Below, piece after piece: positions 46,623 through 55,855 of a stretch of 64,000 bases of DNA. The notes beneath the pieces are model-generated. The model saw only the letters and a list, made by a program, of their open reading frames with translations, was not told the DNA's origin and ran no database searches. A program made the position numbers and the translations under genes. This DNA comes from Chlamydomonas reinhardtii (Eukaryota; Chlorophyta; Chlorophyceae; Chlamydomonadales; Chlamydomonadaceae), in assembly GCF_000002595.2 (NCBI RefSeq), contig NC_057011.1, positions 478,559 to 542,558 on the forward strand, in the 5' to 3' direction. How positions within the stretch are numbered: position 1 is the stretch's first letter; each line of letters starts with the position of its first letter.

Positions 46623-46695
<73 letters not shown>

Positions 46696-47927
46696 GCACA
46701 CACACGCACACACACGCACCCCAAACCCGCCCCCTCCGTGCAGCCCTACACGCTGGGCGAGTGCCTGCGCGACCTGCTGGACCTGTCGGCACGGCTGCTG
46801 GTGGTGGGCGGGCGGCTGGTGTACTTCCTGCCCGCCACGCCCGAGACCTACTGCGAGGAGGAGGTGCCCGGCCACCCGGCGCTGAGGCTGGTGGCCAACA
46901 GGTGGGGGCTGGGTGTGTGGGTCTGGTGTGGGTGGGTGGTGTGGTGTGGTGTGGTGTGGTGTGGTGTGGTGTGGTGTGGTGTGGTGTGGTGTGGTGTGGT
47001 GTGGTGTGGTGTGGGGTTGGGTGGGGTGCGGGAATGGATGGGGGGCGGTGGATGTGGTGCGGTACAAGGGGTTTAGTTGTGTATAACCTGAACTAAAGCG
47101 GGGTGGGTGGAAGTGTTTGGGGGTGCATTTTGGGGGGGGGGGGTTCTTGGGCATTATGAGATCAAATTCCGAACAGAACATTTGGACTGTGCATATATAT
47201 GAACCCAGCACTTAAAACTGTGCACATTTAAACCCAGCACTTAAAACTGTGCACGGGGAGACAGTGGCGGGGTGGGGCGGGGCATGAGGGACAGGAGGAC
47301 TCCGCGACCCACCCAGCTTTCTTCTGCCCTGACCCCAAACGTGTGTCTGCTGCTACTGCCGCTGCCGCTGCAGCGAACAAATCCTGACCATGCGCTACAG
47401 CCGCCGTCTGGTGACTATGGAGAAGGTAAGGGAGGCGGTTCTCTTTGAGGACAAACATACCAGACATTTGCGTAAGGGGAAGGAGCTTTGTGTGTTGGGT
47501 ACGGTAGGTGGCAGGCATGACTCATGATGGGGATCAGCAGGCCCCATCAGTACACGATGCCGCGTGGCCGCGGCAGGTTTCAACCGTGCGTCCTGCACAC
47601 ACAATTGCACTATTTGGCAAGCCCAGCTTTTGGTAGTGGCAGTCTGCATCCTCCATTCCAGCCTGCGCTTTTCCTCCCGATGCATCAATCATCTCCTTGA
47701 TGCTCCTCCAATACTTCCGCACCCAAACGCACCCACACACACCCACACGCACACAGGTCCACCCCTACGACGCGGCCGCTGCCGCCGCCTACCACGCTGC
47801 CCGGCCTGACCCTACCATGGCCATCGACCGCCTGCACGACATTGTGTACGAGCAGCTGGATGAGGCGGCCAAGAAGGAGGCAGCAGAGGCGGCGCCACGG
47901 CGGCGGTGCCGTGGTAAGCAGTTCTAG
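41004..47927 (+). CDS. TRM11: TRM11 / TRMT11, tRNA (guanine-10 N2) methyltransferase catalytic subunit
   Basis: With the small partner TRM112 it makes m2G10 in cytosolic tRNAs. Eleven exons: 41004-41273, 41513-41593, 42218-42334, 43267-43383, 43820-43933, 44487-44567, 45355-45537, 45908-46039, 46744-46901, 47374-47425, 47757-47927; 1476 nt in phase (491 aa; yeast and human about 430-465). The N-terminal THUMP-like part has YLCYFLHRLLDFRRPEFES and HTFKVVVDAFG. The linker has LRNPELTFVLLV and RRYYFGRQ. The Rossmann methyltransferase follows: YLGPTSMDAEIAFIMCNQAK, SAM motif I DPYAGTGSILVAAA, DIDIKVL, catalytic DPPYGVRAG, LLDLSARLLVVGGRLVYFLP. The last exon also offers a GTAAGC donor at 47914, so the C-terminus might extend beyond the TAG at 47927. 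Introns carry copies of all three interspersed repeat families. Confidence 0.93.
41790..41815 (-). repeat. Interspersed intron repeat family A, copy 5 (short, inverted)
   Basis: GTAGATACCAGCCCACACTT on the plus strand, in TRM11 intron 2. Confidence 0.5.
41950..42021 (+). repeat. (GT)n array in TRM11 intron 2
   Basis: About 36 perfect GT units. Confidence 0.95.
43178..43215 (+). repeat. Interspersed intron repeat family B, copy 2
   Basis: GGCTACGCCTTCACCGCTTA then ACTAGTCATGAATGTAACCCC, 50 bp before the acceptor of TRM11 exon 4. Confidence 0.6.
43776..43800 (+). repeat. Interspersed intron repeat family A, copy 6 (short)
   Basis: TAGTTTGGTCTGGTACCTAC then AACCCC, about 20 bp before the TRM11 exon-5 acceptor. 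Confidence 0.5.
43944..43990 (-). repeat. Interspersed intron repeat family A, copy 7 (inverted)
   Basis: GGTTGTAGATACCAGCCCAA then ACCCAATGCAATAGAGCGAGG, close to copy 2 at 6411; begins 11 bp after the donor of TRM11 exon 5. Confidence 0.65.
44172..44194 (+). repeat. Interspersed intron repeat family C, short copy
   Basis: Same core as at 4481, in TRM11 intron 5. Confidence 0.6.
44411..44450 (+). repeat. Interspersed intron repeat family B, copy 3
   Basis: TGGCTACGCCTTCAATTCTT then AAAAAGTCATGAATGTAAC, 37 bp before the acceptor of TRM11 exon 6; preceded by CTACTATT as in copy 1. Confidence 0.6.
45291..45342 (-). repeat. Interspersed intron repeat family C, long inverted copy
   Basis: Ends in CCTTGTGCTCTTTAACACAC and then forms the (CA)n-AG acceptor of TRM11 exon 7. 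Reverse complement of the 22988 copy with changes. Confidence 0.65.
45546..45655 (+). repeat. G-rich (GGGGGCGG/GGGGGAAG)n tract in TRM11 intron 7
   Basis: Repeated GGGGGCGGGG and GGGGGAAGG blocks right after the exon-7 donor, with many G-runs that could form G-quadruplexes on the RNA-like strand. Confidence 0.8.
46594..46705 (+). repeat. Family A copy 8 fused to a (CA)n array
   Basis: TTAGCTTGGTTTGGTTTAGT then TTGGGCTGGTATCTACAC, continuing without a break into a (CA)n array of about 35 units that leads toward the TRM11 exon-9 acceptor. Confidence 0.7.
46935..47012 (+). repeat. (GGTGT)n pentanucleotide array in TRM11 intron 9
   Basis: About 15 GTGGT units. Confidence 0.9.
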
Positions 47928-49007
47928 TGGGGTTGGTGTTTTGTGTGTGTGGGGGGGGGGAAAGCAGGGCTGCTGCCGGTGGAAGGCGTGGTGGGGTGTG
48001 TAGGGCGGGTGGCCAAGGTGCTGCTTGCGGTTGTGGTGGTGCGGTGGTTGCTGCCAGGAAAGGAGTGCTGGTGCGCCGCTGCCAGCACCAGGCACCCAAG
48101 CAGATATGCGAAATTGATGTTTGGTGGGAGAGCGGGGAGGAGGAAAGGGGAGCTGAGTGAGTGGACAGACCAGGAAGGATTGGGCCAAGCAGGCCTGTGT
48201 GCATGTGAGCAGCTGAGCGGTGGGCATACCATACTACTGGTCACATAATGTTGGGTAAGGTACGGTATGATGGCACTACTGCCCCTGATAGAGGGCGGGA
48301 CACACCGCCATTCAGCATTTAGCGAGCGCCTGTACACTTCTGGAAGAGGGCATAGGGAAAGGGGAATAGAGCAGGGCAGTGTGTACAGTACTGTGCCTGT
48401 TGCTGTCTAATGTGATGGATCATGAGGGCAGCAAGCAGGTTCCTGTGGACCAATCGGCGGTTACCGTCTGGATGAGGTAACATGTCTGCTGTGACCGCCT
48501 CCTGCTAACCGGCCTTCTATGCGTGCTAGCGACTACAACGTCTCTTCATGTCGCGAACATTCATGTTTGCGTTTCGACAGCACTCCGCTAACAATGGATG
48601 TGCAATGGGACAGGTTTAGGCAGGTTGATGAAGTCCCGTAGGGTGCAGCTGATTCCCAGCTGCCCAGCATATGGCAAACCGTTTGCAACTGCAGTACAGG
48701 AGTGCACGGCTGGTCACATGCCAGAGGTTACTGTATCAACAAGTTGCTGGCTGGCTGGAAGTTTGCTGATGTGCATTCCTCACACTCTGGGCGCCTGGCC
48801 AGGCGACAGCACCACACAGACACACAGCACACCTGCAGGAAGATGACCAGCGTCCACGGATGAGCACCAAAGGCAACACAGAGAAAATGCAACAGTATGC
48901 AGCAAAGCAATGGCCGGGCGACAGTTTGACAAGCAGGGCAAAAACAGGGCGCGGCAAGGCAGGAAAGGGAGCAGAGATGCAATGTTGGCCCTGCTGTGCC
49001 TTGCTAC
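47928..49007. other. Intergenic, 3' flank of TRM11
   Basis: No TGTAA signal seen in the expected distance and no coding frame recognised. Confidence 0.5.
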
Positions 49008-49582
49008 CACTAGGGCGCAGAAGTCGCGTCCAGCGACCTGCACCCCAAGGCACTCCGCCCATCAAATTTGACACCCTCTATTTACAGAACTGCCCCGCAC
49101 TCTGTAAGCTGCTTCCTAGGCCGAGAACGCTTGCTGCCGTACCCCTATTATTCGTCCTCCCTGCGCTTATTGTCCAGCCTGCTGTACGGTTTGACAAACG
49201 CTTTCGAATGGTGTTGAGAAAAGGCTACAGTCAGTGGCGGGTTTCAGGAATACCGGTTTTTCCCTCGCGCTTCCCAGCCATGCCAGCTAAATGCCTGGGT
49301 ATTGGGATTGATAATCCAGTTGATACCTGGCAGCAGGGCAGCGCGCGGTGGGTAGCTGCTCCCCTCGCGCATTGCATGGGTGCAAATTCATGCTTTTGCG
49401 CAGGGGGCAGGATGCCCTCATAAATACACAGGGAGCAACACCGGAAATTGCACCGGATAAATGTCGATTTATCTGAGCGCATGGGGCAACGCTTCTACGG
49501 TAGCTTTCTTGCGCAAACTGAAGGCTATTCTTTAGTAAAAGAGCGTGCTCATTTCAATTCGAAGCCGCAAGAAGCTCCAACC

Positions 49583-50550
49583 ATGACTTCTTCCTCTGCT
49601 GTTCTCCGTGGCCTGCGTTCCGCGAATTTGTCGCTACGCCCTGGCGAGGGCCAGACCGTTAATGTGAAGCTCTCGGCCGCATCGTGGAGGCTGTGGACTA
49701 TGAGCCGGAGGTCGTCGGGCTGTGCCCTCCAGAGTGGGACAAGCAACGTGAGGCCGTTCACCTGATCGTCGTGTTCGAGGATGACCCCGAGACCTTCTAC
49801 ACGGTGAGCCAGCTGAGAACGCGAGGAAGCAAATGCGGTCGCCAGATTGTTGCTTTGGTCGAGGATTCATGAAGCGTCCATGATGAACTCAGGACTATTC
49901 GAGTCTTAACAGAGACTTAACACCGAGAACCGGTTTAACGTGCCCTGCTCGCGCTGCTCAACGTGCAGGTCATTGTGTACCAGGTGCAGCATTTTGCGGA
50001 CCGCGAAGACTTGAAACGTGGCAACTACATCCTGCTTGTGCGCCCGTTTGCGCTACTAGCAGCAGAGGAGGTCATGTCGTGGAAGCCAGCGGGCTCGTCC
50101 GACACCTGCCTCGGTGTGGACTGCTGCCTCGATCGTCCTCGCGTTCTGTCACCGGGCGCCGCTGCCGAGGAGTTCCCGCACCTGCTGATTGATGACGCGC
50201 GCCTCGTCATCAACAGCACGCCCCTGCCTCAGATGCAGCCCAAGGCGGGATACACGGGGGTCATGTGGGTGGAGACGGTGGAGGAGTCGAGGGTGTGGGA
50301 CGGGAGCGCGGTCGTCACGGTGGTAACGGGAGTTGATGGCACCTCCAGCGCCCAGCTGCTCATCATGCCCAGCTCCGACAGCACCTATGAGGTCAAAATT
50401 AAGCCGCATATGCCGCTGTTTATCTACTGCGCGATGTGCACCGCAACACATCCTCGGGCACCGCAGCTGGGAGATGAGAGCCAGCGGCAACGCCAACAGC
50501 AGAGTTATCAGGCCAGGGGTAGCCACGCAAGCCTGCGTGAACATTTCCGT
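49583..50550 (+). CDS. Cargo gene-like frame inside the long transposon copy, unknown
   Basis: From an ATG at 49583 (MTSSSAVLRGLRSANLSLRP) the frame must shift once near 49670 to reach ALGRIVEAVDYEPEVVGLCP and FEDDPETFYT, which ends at a GTGAGC donor (49803). A CAG acceptor at 49968 then opens VIVYQVQHFADREDLKRGNY, FPHLLIDDARLVINSTPLPQ, GYTGVMWVETVEESRVWDGS and SSAQLLIMPSSDSTYEVKIK, running to a GTAAGC donor near 50550. The second block has GC3-rich codon use and no stop over about 190 codons, so it once coded for protein. No family recognised. Either a captured host gene fragment or an element-encoded protein; probably damaged at its 5' part. Confidence 0.45.
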
Positions 50551-50567
50551 GTAAGCACATCATGGTA

Positions 50568-50957
50568 TCAATCCCATATGTTCAATCGTGCTTGTAGCTG
50601 TACAGCCAACAGCCCTCCCAACGGGCAACGTTCTAGCCACCAACACTGCTGCTGGTGACTGCTTGCCCTGCCCTGACTCCACATACCTGGAACCACCTCA
50701 GCACGCATGTCCGGAACGCCAACCGCTGCTGCAACTCCGGGACTCATACTCGCCCCGCGTTGAATTTCCGCAGTGATCCGCTGCACATCCGCGGCGCTGG
50801 GACCGCCCGCCCCTGCGGCACCCGGCACCGCGGTGCCCGCCGAGAATCCCACCGCCTGCATAGCCGCAGCGCCTACATTTTCCAGCGCGTTTCGCATTGC
50901 TGCACGCAGGCCAACCCGCCCCGGGCTGTCCGGCGCTCCTGCCGCCGACGCATCCAT
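50568..50957 (-). CDS. Small Ala-rich frame inside the long transposon copy, unknown
   Basis: ATG at 50957 opens MDASAAGAPDSPGRVGLRAA, then MRNALENVGAAAMQAVGFSA and SAADVQRITAEIQRGASMSP, with strongly GC3-biased codons, and ends by 50568. Orientation is opposite to the other cargo frame and the two overlap slightly. No family recognised. Confidence 0.35.
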   Translation of the reverse strand: MDASAAGAPDSPGRVGLRAAMRNALENVGAAAMQAVGFSAGTAVPGAAGAGGPSAADVQRITAEIQRGASMSPGVAAAVGVPDMRAEVVPGMWSQGRASSHQQQCWWLERCPLGGLLAVQLQARLNIWD

Positions 50958-51480
50958 GCGTCCGCCTGTGAACTGCCCACACCTCTCCGACGACCTATGC
51001 AACTGAATTACGCATACGTTTGCTAATTACATGCGACAAATGCGACGGGACATTAGAGACATTAGACGGGCTTGCTTGCATGGATAATTCGGCAATTCCC
51101 CGGAAATTGCCCATTTTCCAGCGGCGACCGAGTGATATTATACACATATACGCGCGCAAGGTTGGGAGTCATTGCCCACCCGTACCCCAACAAGCTATGC
51201 ATACCCAAGCTGCCACACAACAGGGCTGTCGCCGGCAACCAATGGCGCGAAAGCTGGCTTGCTGTCACAATGGGCCTTTTTCCCAGCCTCGCAGCGTGGG
51301 CGTGGCTACCTAGAACCCGCATGCACGCTGGAGAGCGCCCAGGAACATCTGCGCTATGGAAGGGGCCTTGGGGCTACTGTCCCACGATGGGACTTACCGG
51401 GTCGGGATCAACGCGCTCCCGCGCGGGAGAGGTCGGGCTGGCGCCGGTGTCTGTTTGGACGCGACTTTTGCGCCCTAGTG

Positions 51481-52553
51481 ACGGGGAAAGCGGCACCAGG
51501 ATTGGAAGGGCGGGCCCGCGCGCATGAGCTCCAGGCTTCCAGTGCTGCTATCTATGGCCTATGTGAGAATTGTTGGTGCAAGCGGCCAGCGAAAAGGCGC
51601 TGGGCAGCGTTGCTAATTGCTTGCATTTCGGTCGGCATTTGGTGCGAGCCCTTGGGATTGGGCTACGCGATGTGGTCAACACATAATGGTGCATCTCACT
51701 TAGATTATAGCAGGAATGGTGCGGCAGTGCCGGCTGCAAGGGTAACTTTGTCCAGGCATGCCCCGCGACATGCTAAAATGGAGTGCCCGCCAGCGTCACC
51801 GATATACAAAGGCTTCTTGGCAGTCCTGCCCTCTACTATAGAGAGCCTGTATGTGCAAGTACATCGCAGCCAGGGGGCGGTCTCCATGCCGCATGGGCTG
51901 TGCAATAGGGTGGTTGACACGCGTGCCGACCACCAAGCTGCGATTGCCTGTCAGGCCACGCCACAGTAATGCTCTCTGGTGCGGGCCGCTGCAAATTGCG
52001 CACAACCAATGTATACAACTACACACGAAGTGGCGTGGTCGGGTGCACCGCCGGTAGAGTGGTACCACCGTCGCAGACATGTCAGCATCCCCGCACTCGC
52101 ACACGTCAAGCACCCTCAACCGTTCGCAACCGGCATGCAGCAGCCTAACTATACAGCACGGCCCCCAACTTCCCATCATACAACCATCGGCCCAGAGTCA
52201 AAGCAGCAGTGGAAGGCCAGGCGCTGGATCTAACTCCTGAATACAATGCAGTGCACCACAGGGCAGCGCCAACAGCGCACCATACCACCGTGGCTTTTCC
52301 TCCCATCCCTGGTCACGCCACGATGGGGACCAGGACGCATAGTGCTGTGGCCAATCGTGCATGGCCCCCCAGTTGCAGCGCCAGGGCGTGATGCCGGCCT
52401 ACCTGGTGCAGAGGGCGGGCGGAGGGGAGAGCGGTAGAGTGATGGGCGGACGCACACAGGCGGTGGGGTGGTGCCAGTCTGAACATGGGTATGCCACGTG
52501 CTCGTGGCGAACCCTGGATCAAACCCCGCCGGTTTGCCGTGGCCCCCGCCCGT
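51481..52553. repeat. Tandem unit 1 (1073 bp)
   Basis: Starts ACGGGGAAAGCGGCACC directly after the long transposon copy and ends GGCCCCCGCCCGT. The unit at 52557-53629 appears identical: every frame I compared translates the same. Holds an open stretch ending ...AAIACQATPQ (51969) with no recognisable family. Confidence 0.9.
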
Positions 52554-52556
52554 CTG

Positions 52557-53629
52557 ACGGGGAAAGCGGCACCAGGATTGGAAGGGCGGGCCCGCGCGCA
52601 TGAGCTCCAGGCTTCCAGTGCTGCTATCTATGGCCTATGTGAGAATTGTTGGTGCAAGCGGCCAGCGAAAAGGCGCTGGGCAGCGTTGCTAATTGCTTGC
52701 ATTTCGGTCGGCATTTGGTGCGAGCCCTTGGGATTGGGCTACGCGATGTGGTCAACACATAATGGTGCATCTCACTTAGATTATAGCAGGAATGGTGCGG
52801 CAGTGCCGGCTGCAAGGGTAACTTTGTCCAGGCATGCCCCGCGACATGCTAAAATGGAGTGCCCGCCAGCGTCACCGATATACAAAGGCTTCTTGGCAGT
52901 CCTGCCCTCTACTATAGAGAGCCTGTATGTGCAAGTACATCGCAGCCAGGGGGCGGTCTCCATGCCGCATGGGCTGTGCAATAGGGTGGTTGACACGCGT
53001 GCCGACCACCAAGCTGCGATTGCCTGTCAGGCCACGCCACAGTAATGCTCTCTGGTGCGGGCCGCTGCAAATTGCGCACAACCAATGTATACAACTACAC
53101 ACGAAGTGGCGTGGTCGGGTGCACCGCCGGTAGAGTGGTACCACCGTCGCAGACATGTCAGCATCCCCGCACTCGCACACGTCAAGCACCCTCAACCGTT
53201 CGCAACCGGCATGCAGCAGCCTAACTATACAGCACGGCCCCCAACTTCCCATCATACAACCATCGGCCCAGAGTCAAAGCAGCAGTGGAAGGCCAGGCGC
53301 TGGATCTAACTCCTGAATACAATGCAGTGCACCACAGGGCAGCGCCAACAGCGCACCATACCACCGTGGCTTTTCCTCCCATCCCTGGTCACGCCACGAT
53401 GGGGACCAGGACGCATAGTGCTGTGGCCAATCGTGCATGGCCCCCCAGTTGCAGCGCCAGGGCGTGATGCCGGCCTACCTGGTGCAGAGGGCGGGCGGAG
53501 GGGAGAGCGGTAGAGTGATGGGCGGACGCACACAGGCGGTGGGGTGGTGCCAGTCTGAACATGGGTATGCCACGTGCTCGTGGCGAACCCTGGATCAAAC
53601 CCCGCCGGTTTGCCGTGGCCCCCGCCCGT
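52557..53629. repeat. Tandem unit 2 (1073 bp)
   Basis: Offset 1076 bp from unit 1, separated from it only by CTG (52554-52556), and followed directly by the left end of the short transposon copy at 53630. Confidence 0.9.
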
Positions 53630-54386
53630 CACTAGGGCGCAGAAGTCGCGTCCAGCGACCTGCACCCCAAGGCACTCCGCCCATCAAATTTGACACCCTC
53701 TATTTACAGAACTGCCCCGCACTCTGTAAGCTGCTTCCTAGGCCGAGAACGCTTGCTGCCGTACCCCTATTAAACGCACCGTCCTCCCTGCGCGTATTGT
53801 CCAGCCTGCTGTACGGTTTGACAAACGCTTTCGAATGGTGTTGAGAAAAGGCTACAGTCAGTGGCGGGTTTCAGGAATGCCGGTTTTTCCCTCGCGCTTC
53901 CCAGCCATGCCAGCTAAATGCCTGGGTATTGGGATTGATAATCCAGTTGATACCTGGCAGCAGGGCAGCGCGCGGTGGGTAGCTGCTCCCCTCGCGCATT
54001 GCATGGGTGCAAATTCATGCTTTTGCGCAGGGGGCAGGATGCCCTCATAAATCCTACGCGCGCAAGGTTGGGAGTCATTGCCCACCCGTACCCCAACAAG
54101 CTATGCATACCCAAGCTGCCACACAACAGGGCTGTCGCCGGCAACCAATGGCGCGAAAGCTGGCTTGCTGTCACAATGGGCCTTTTTCCCAGCCTCGCAG
54201 CGTGGGCGTGGCTACCTAGAACCCGCATGCACGCTGGAGAGCGCCCAGGAACATCTGCGCTATGGAAGGGGCCTTGGGGCTACTGTCCCACGATGGGACT
54301 TACCGGGTCGGGATCAACGCGCTCCCGCGCGGGAGAGGTCGGGCTGGCGCCGGTGTCTGTTTGGACGCGACTTTTGCGCCCTAGTG
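53630..54386. mobile_element. DNA transposon with CACTA-type ends, short (MITE-like) copy
   Basis: Same ends as the long copy. Its 757 bp are the outer parts of the long copy (49008-49431 and 51159-51480) joined near 54053-54058, with a few differences such as the segment at 53771-53785. Reads as an internally deleted derivative, or the long copy is this element plus inserted cargo. The right flank is TAC. Confidence 0.75.
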
Positions 54387-54567
54387 TACCATAACTGCCC
54401 TGGATTTGTGGGTGGCGCTTCACTGTTGGCAGCACTAGACCAGCGGCGCATGCTCCCGCCGCCATCCTCGGCTGGCGGGCGCTGCCGTACGGCCCTGCCG
54501 TACACCATGTACGACATGGCGGCTGCGGCACCTGTAGGTGAAGAATGACAAGATGTGCATCACCTGT

Positions 54568-54673
54568 GGCGAGGTGGCCGAGCGGTCTAAGGCGCTAGTT
54601 TCAGGCACTAGTCGGTTGTTCCGGCAGAAGCTACTAGTCCGAAAGGGCGTGAGTTCAAATCTCACCCTCGTCA
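54568..54673 (+). tRNA. tRNA-Leu(CAG) with a 26-nt intron
   Basis: Acceptor arms GGCGAGG and CCTCGTC pair fully (one G-T), the discriminator is A, A-box TGGCCGAGCGG, B-box GTTCAAATC. Anticodon stem CTAGT/ACTAG with loop TTCAGG+T gives anticodon CAG at 54602-54604, reading CTG. The canonical intron site after position 37 gives an intron at 54606-54631. The short variable arm is TCCGAAAGGGC. TTTT follows at 54676. Leu identity agrees with the class-II shape and A73. Confidence 0.9.
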
Positions 54674-54675
54674 GC

Positions 54676-54679
54676 TTTT
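54676..54679 (+). terminator. RNA polymerase III terminator TTTT
   Basis: T4 run two bases after the tRNA 3' end. Confidence 0.7.
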
Positions 54680-54913
54680 GGAGGTTTTGGCACCTGCATG
54701 GTCGTGTGTGACATGAGGGATAGTGCATTTGCAGGTTTGCGACACAAGGGTTCAGGAGGACTGCTACAGTATGTCGCCACATGAGTATGTCCCCTGACTG
54801 TCCTGAGGAGCGAACAGCGTGACACTGACCCTGCACTCGAGCCCTTGTGTTGCCGCGCGCAAACCTGCACTATCCCTCATGTCACACACGACCATGCAGG
54901 TGCCAAAACCTCC

Positions 54914-54917
54914 AAAA
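54914..54917 (-). terminator. RNA polymerase III terminator TTTT (minus strand)
   Basis: Mirror of 54676-54679. Confidence 0.7.
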
Positions 54918-54919
54918 GC

Positions 54920-55025
54920 TGACGAGGGTGAGATTTGAACTCACGCCCTTTCGGACTAGTAGCTTCTGCCGGAACAACCGACTAGTGCCTGAAACTAGCG
55001 CCTTAGACCGCTCGGCCACCTCGCC
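54920..55025 (-). tRNA. tRNA-Leu(CAG) with a 26-nt intron, second copy
   Basis: Base-for-base identical to 54568-54673 on the opposite strand, including the intron (54962-54987). The two genes are transcribed toward each other across the 90-bp spacer. Confidence 0.9.
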
Positions 55026-55123
55026 ACAGGTGATGCACACCTTGTCATTCTTCACCTAGAGGTGCCGCAGCCGCCATGTCGTACATGGTGTACGGCAGGG
55101 CCGTACGGCAGCGCCCGCCAGCC

Positions 55124-55855
55124 AAGTTGGCCGCTGCGGTGGTTTCCGTATGGTCGCTGGTCTGCTGTGTTGCTGGGTCAGTGCGCGCGGCCGCTTGGAT
55201 CGGCGTACATGTGTCACAGTCAGATAGAGGCTGCCTGTGTTCCCTGGCCCAGGGGTGCTCAAGGGTGCCCTGCTCAAGTGTGCCTCGGCACATCCTCTGC
55301 ACCCACTGCACAAATCCTCAGTCAGCCAGCGTCATAAGCCTGTTAGCACGCTAACAATCCGGATGCTGTCCCAGCAAGGCATGCCACGAACTCGGGTATC
55401 CCCTCTGGCAGTCAGCTGCAAGCAAGGGCACGTTACCAAACAGGTAACCGCGCTGTTGCCCTTTCGACTGCTGGCCTGGCCACACAGACTTACTTAACGC
55501 ACGACGTGCTTGTGGCGGGGTGAGGAAGCCTGAGGGAGCAACGCGAATGTGCGATGAAGTCCAGCCAGCTGTCCAAAGCTGACACGCCGTGCATTGACGC
55601 CGTGTCTTCGCGTGTTCGCACAGACGTACGTCTCAGTCTCAGCATTCCAATCTAGGACGGGGTGCAGCAGCATTTAGGACATTATTCATATAATATCAGG
55701 CGAGGGCCTCCTCTGCTATAAGAAGAGGCGTGACGCCAAGCGACGCGACGGCCCGAAAATTCTATGATTCAAATAGTTCGTTTGGTCGCCGGCGGCAAAT
55801 AACAAGCTGTGTGTACATACCAGATTTATGCCAGCTGACTGTGCTACAAGCACAG
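55124..55855. other. Intergenic, 5' flank of the RCC1-like gene
   Basis: No coding frame recognised; AT-rich block at 55680-55720 may be promoter. The frame of exon 1 of the next gene is open back to 55730 but without an ATG. Confidence 0.5.

Larger units (their letters stand above)
49008..51480. mobile_element. DNA transposon with CACTA-type ends, long copy carrying cargo
   Basis: Left end CACTAGGGCGCAGAAG... (49008-49032) and right end ...GCGCCCTAGTG (51456-51480) are inverted repeats matching at 24 of 25 bases. CACTA-superfamily elements begin CACTA and make 3-bp target duplications; the left flank here is TAC, and the same TAC follows the right end of the short copy at 54386. No transposase-like frame is seen, so it is non-autonomous. 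The inner 49432-51158 is absent from the short copy. Confidence 0.7.
54470..54750 (+). repeat. Left arm of a ~280-bp inverted repeat holding a tRNA gene
   Basis: Pairs with 54842-55123 with only a few mismatches and one small indel; the spacer is about 90 bp. Starts GGCTGGCGGGCGCTGCC. Confidence 0.9.
54842..55123 (-). repeat. Right arm of the inverted repeat holding a tRNA gene
   Basis: Reverse complement of 54470-54750; similarity stops between 55123 and 55124 and at the inner ACACAAGGG. Confidence 0.9.

Noticed and set aside
50568-51002. CRISPR-like or toxin-like systems in the 49-55 kb island
   Set aside because: Repeats there are two long tandem units and transposon ends; there is no array of short spaced repeats and no bacterial-type gene.
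51172-51969. Open frame of about 265 codons crossing from the transposon end into unit 1
   Set aside because: It crosses the element/unit border, codon use is not like the real exons, and no family is seen; the copy in unit 2 has a different upstream part.
54606-54631. Reading the extra 26 nt of the tRNA as a long variable arm instead of an intron
   Set aside because: The position directly after base 37, the intact ACTAG 3' half-stem after it, and a normal short variable arm further on fit an intron better.
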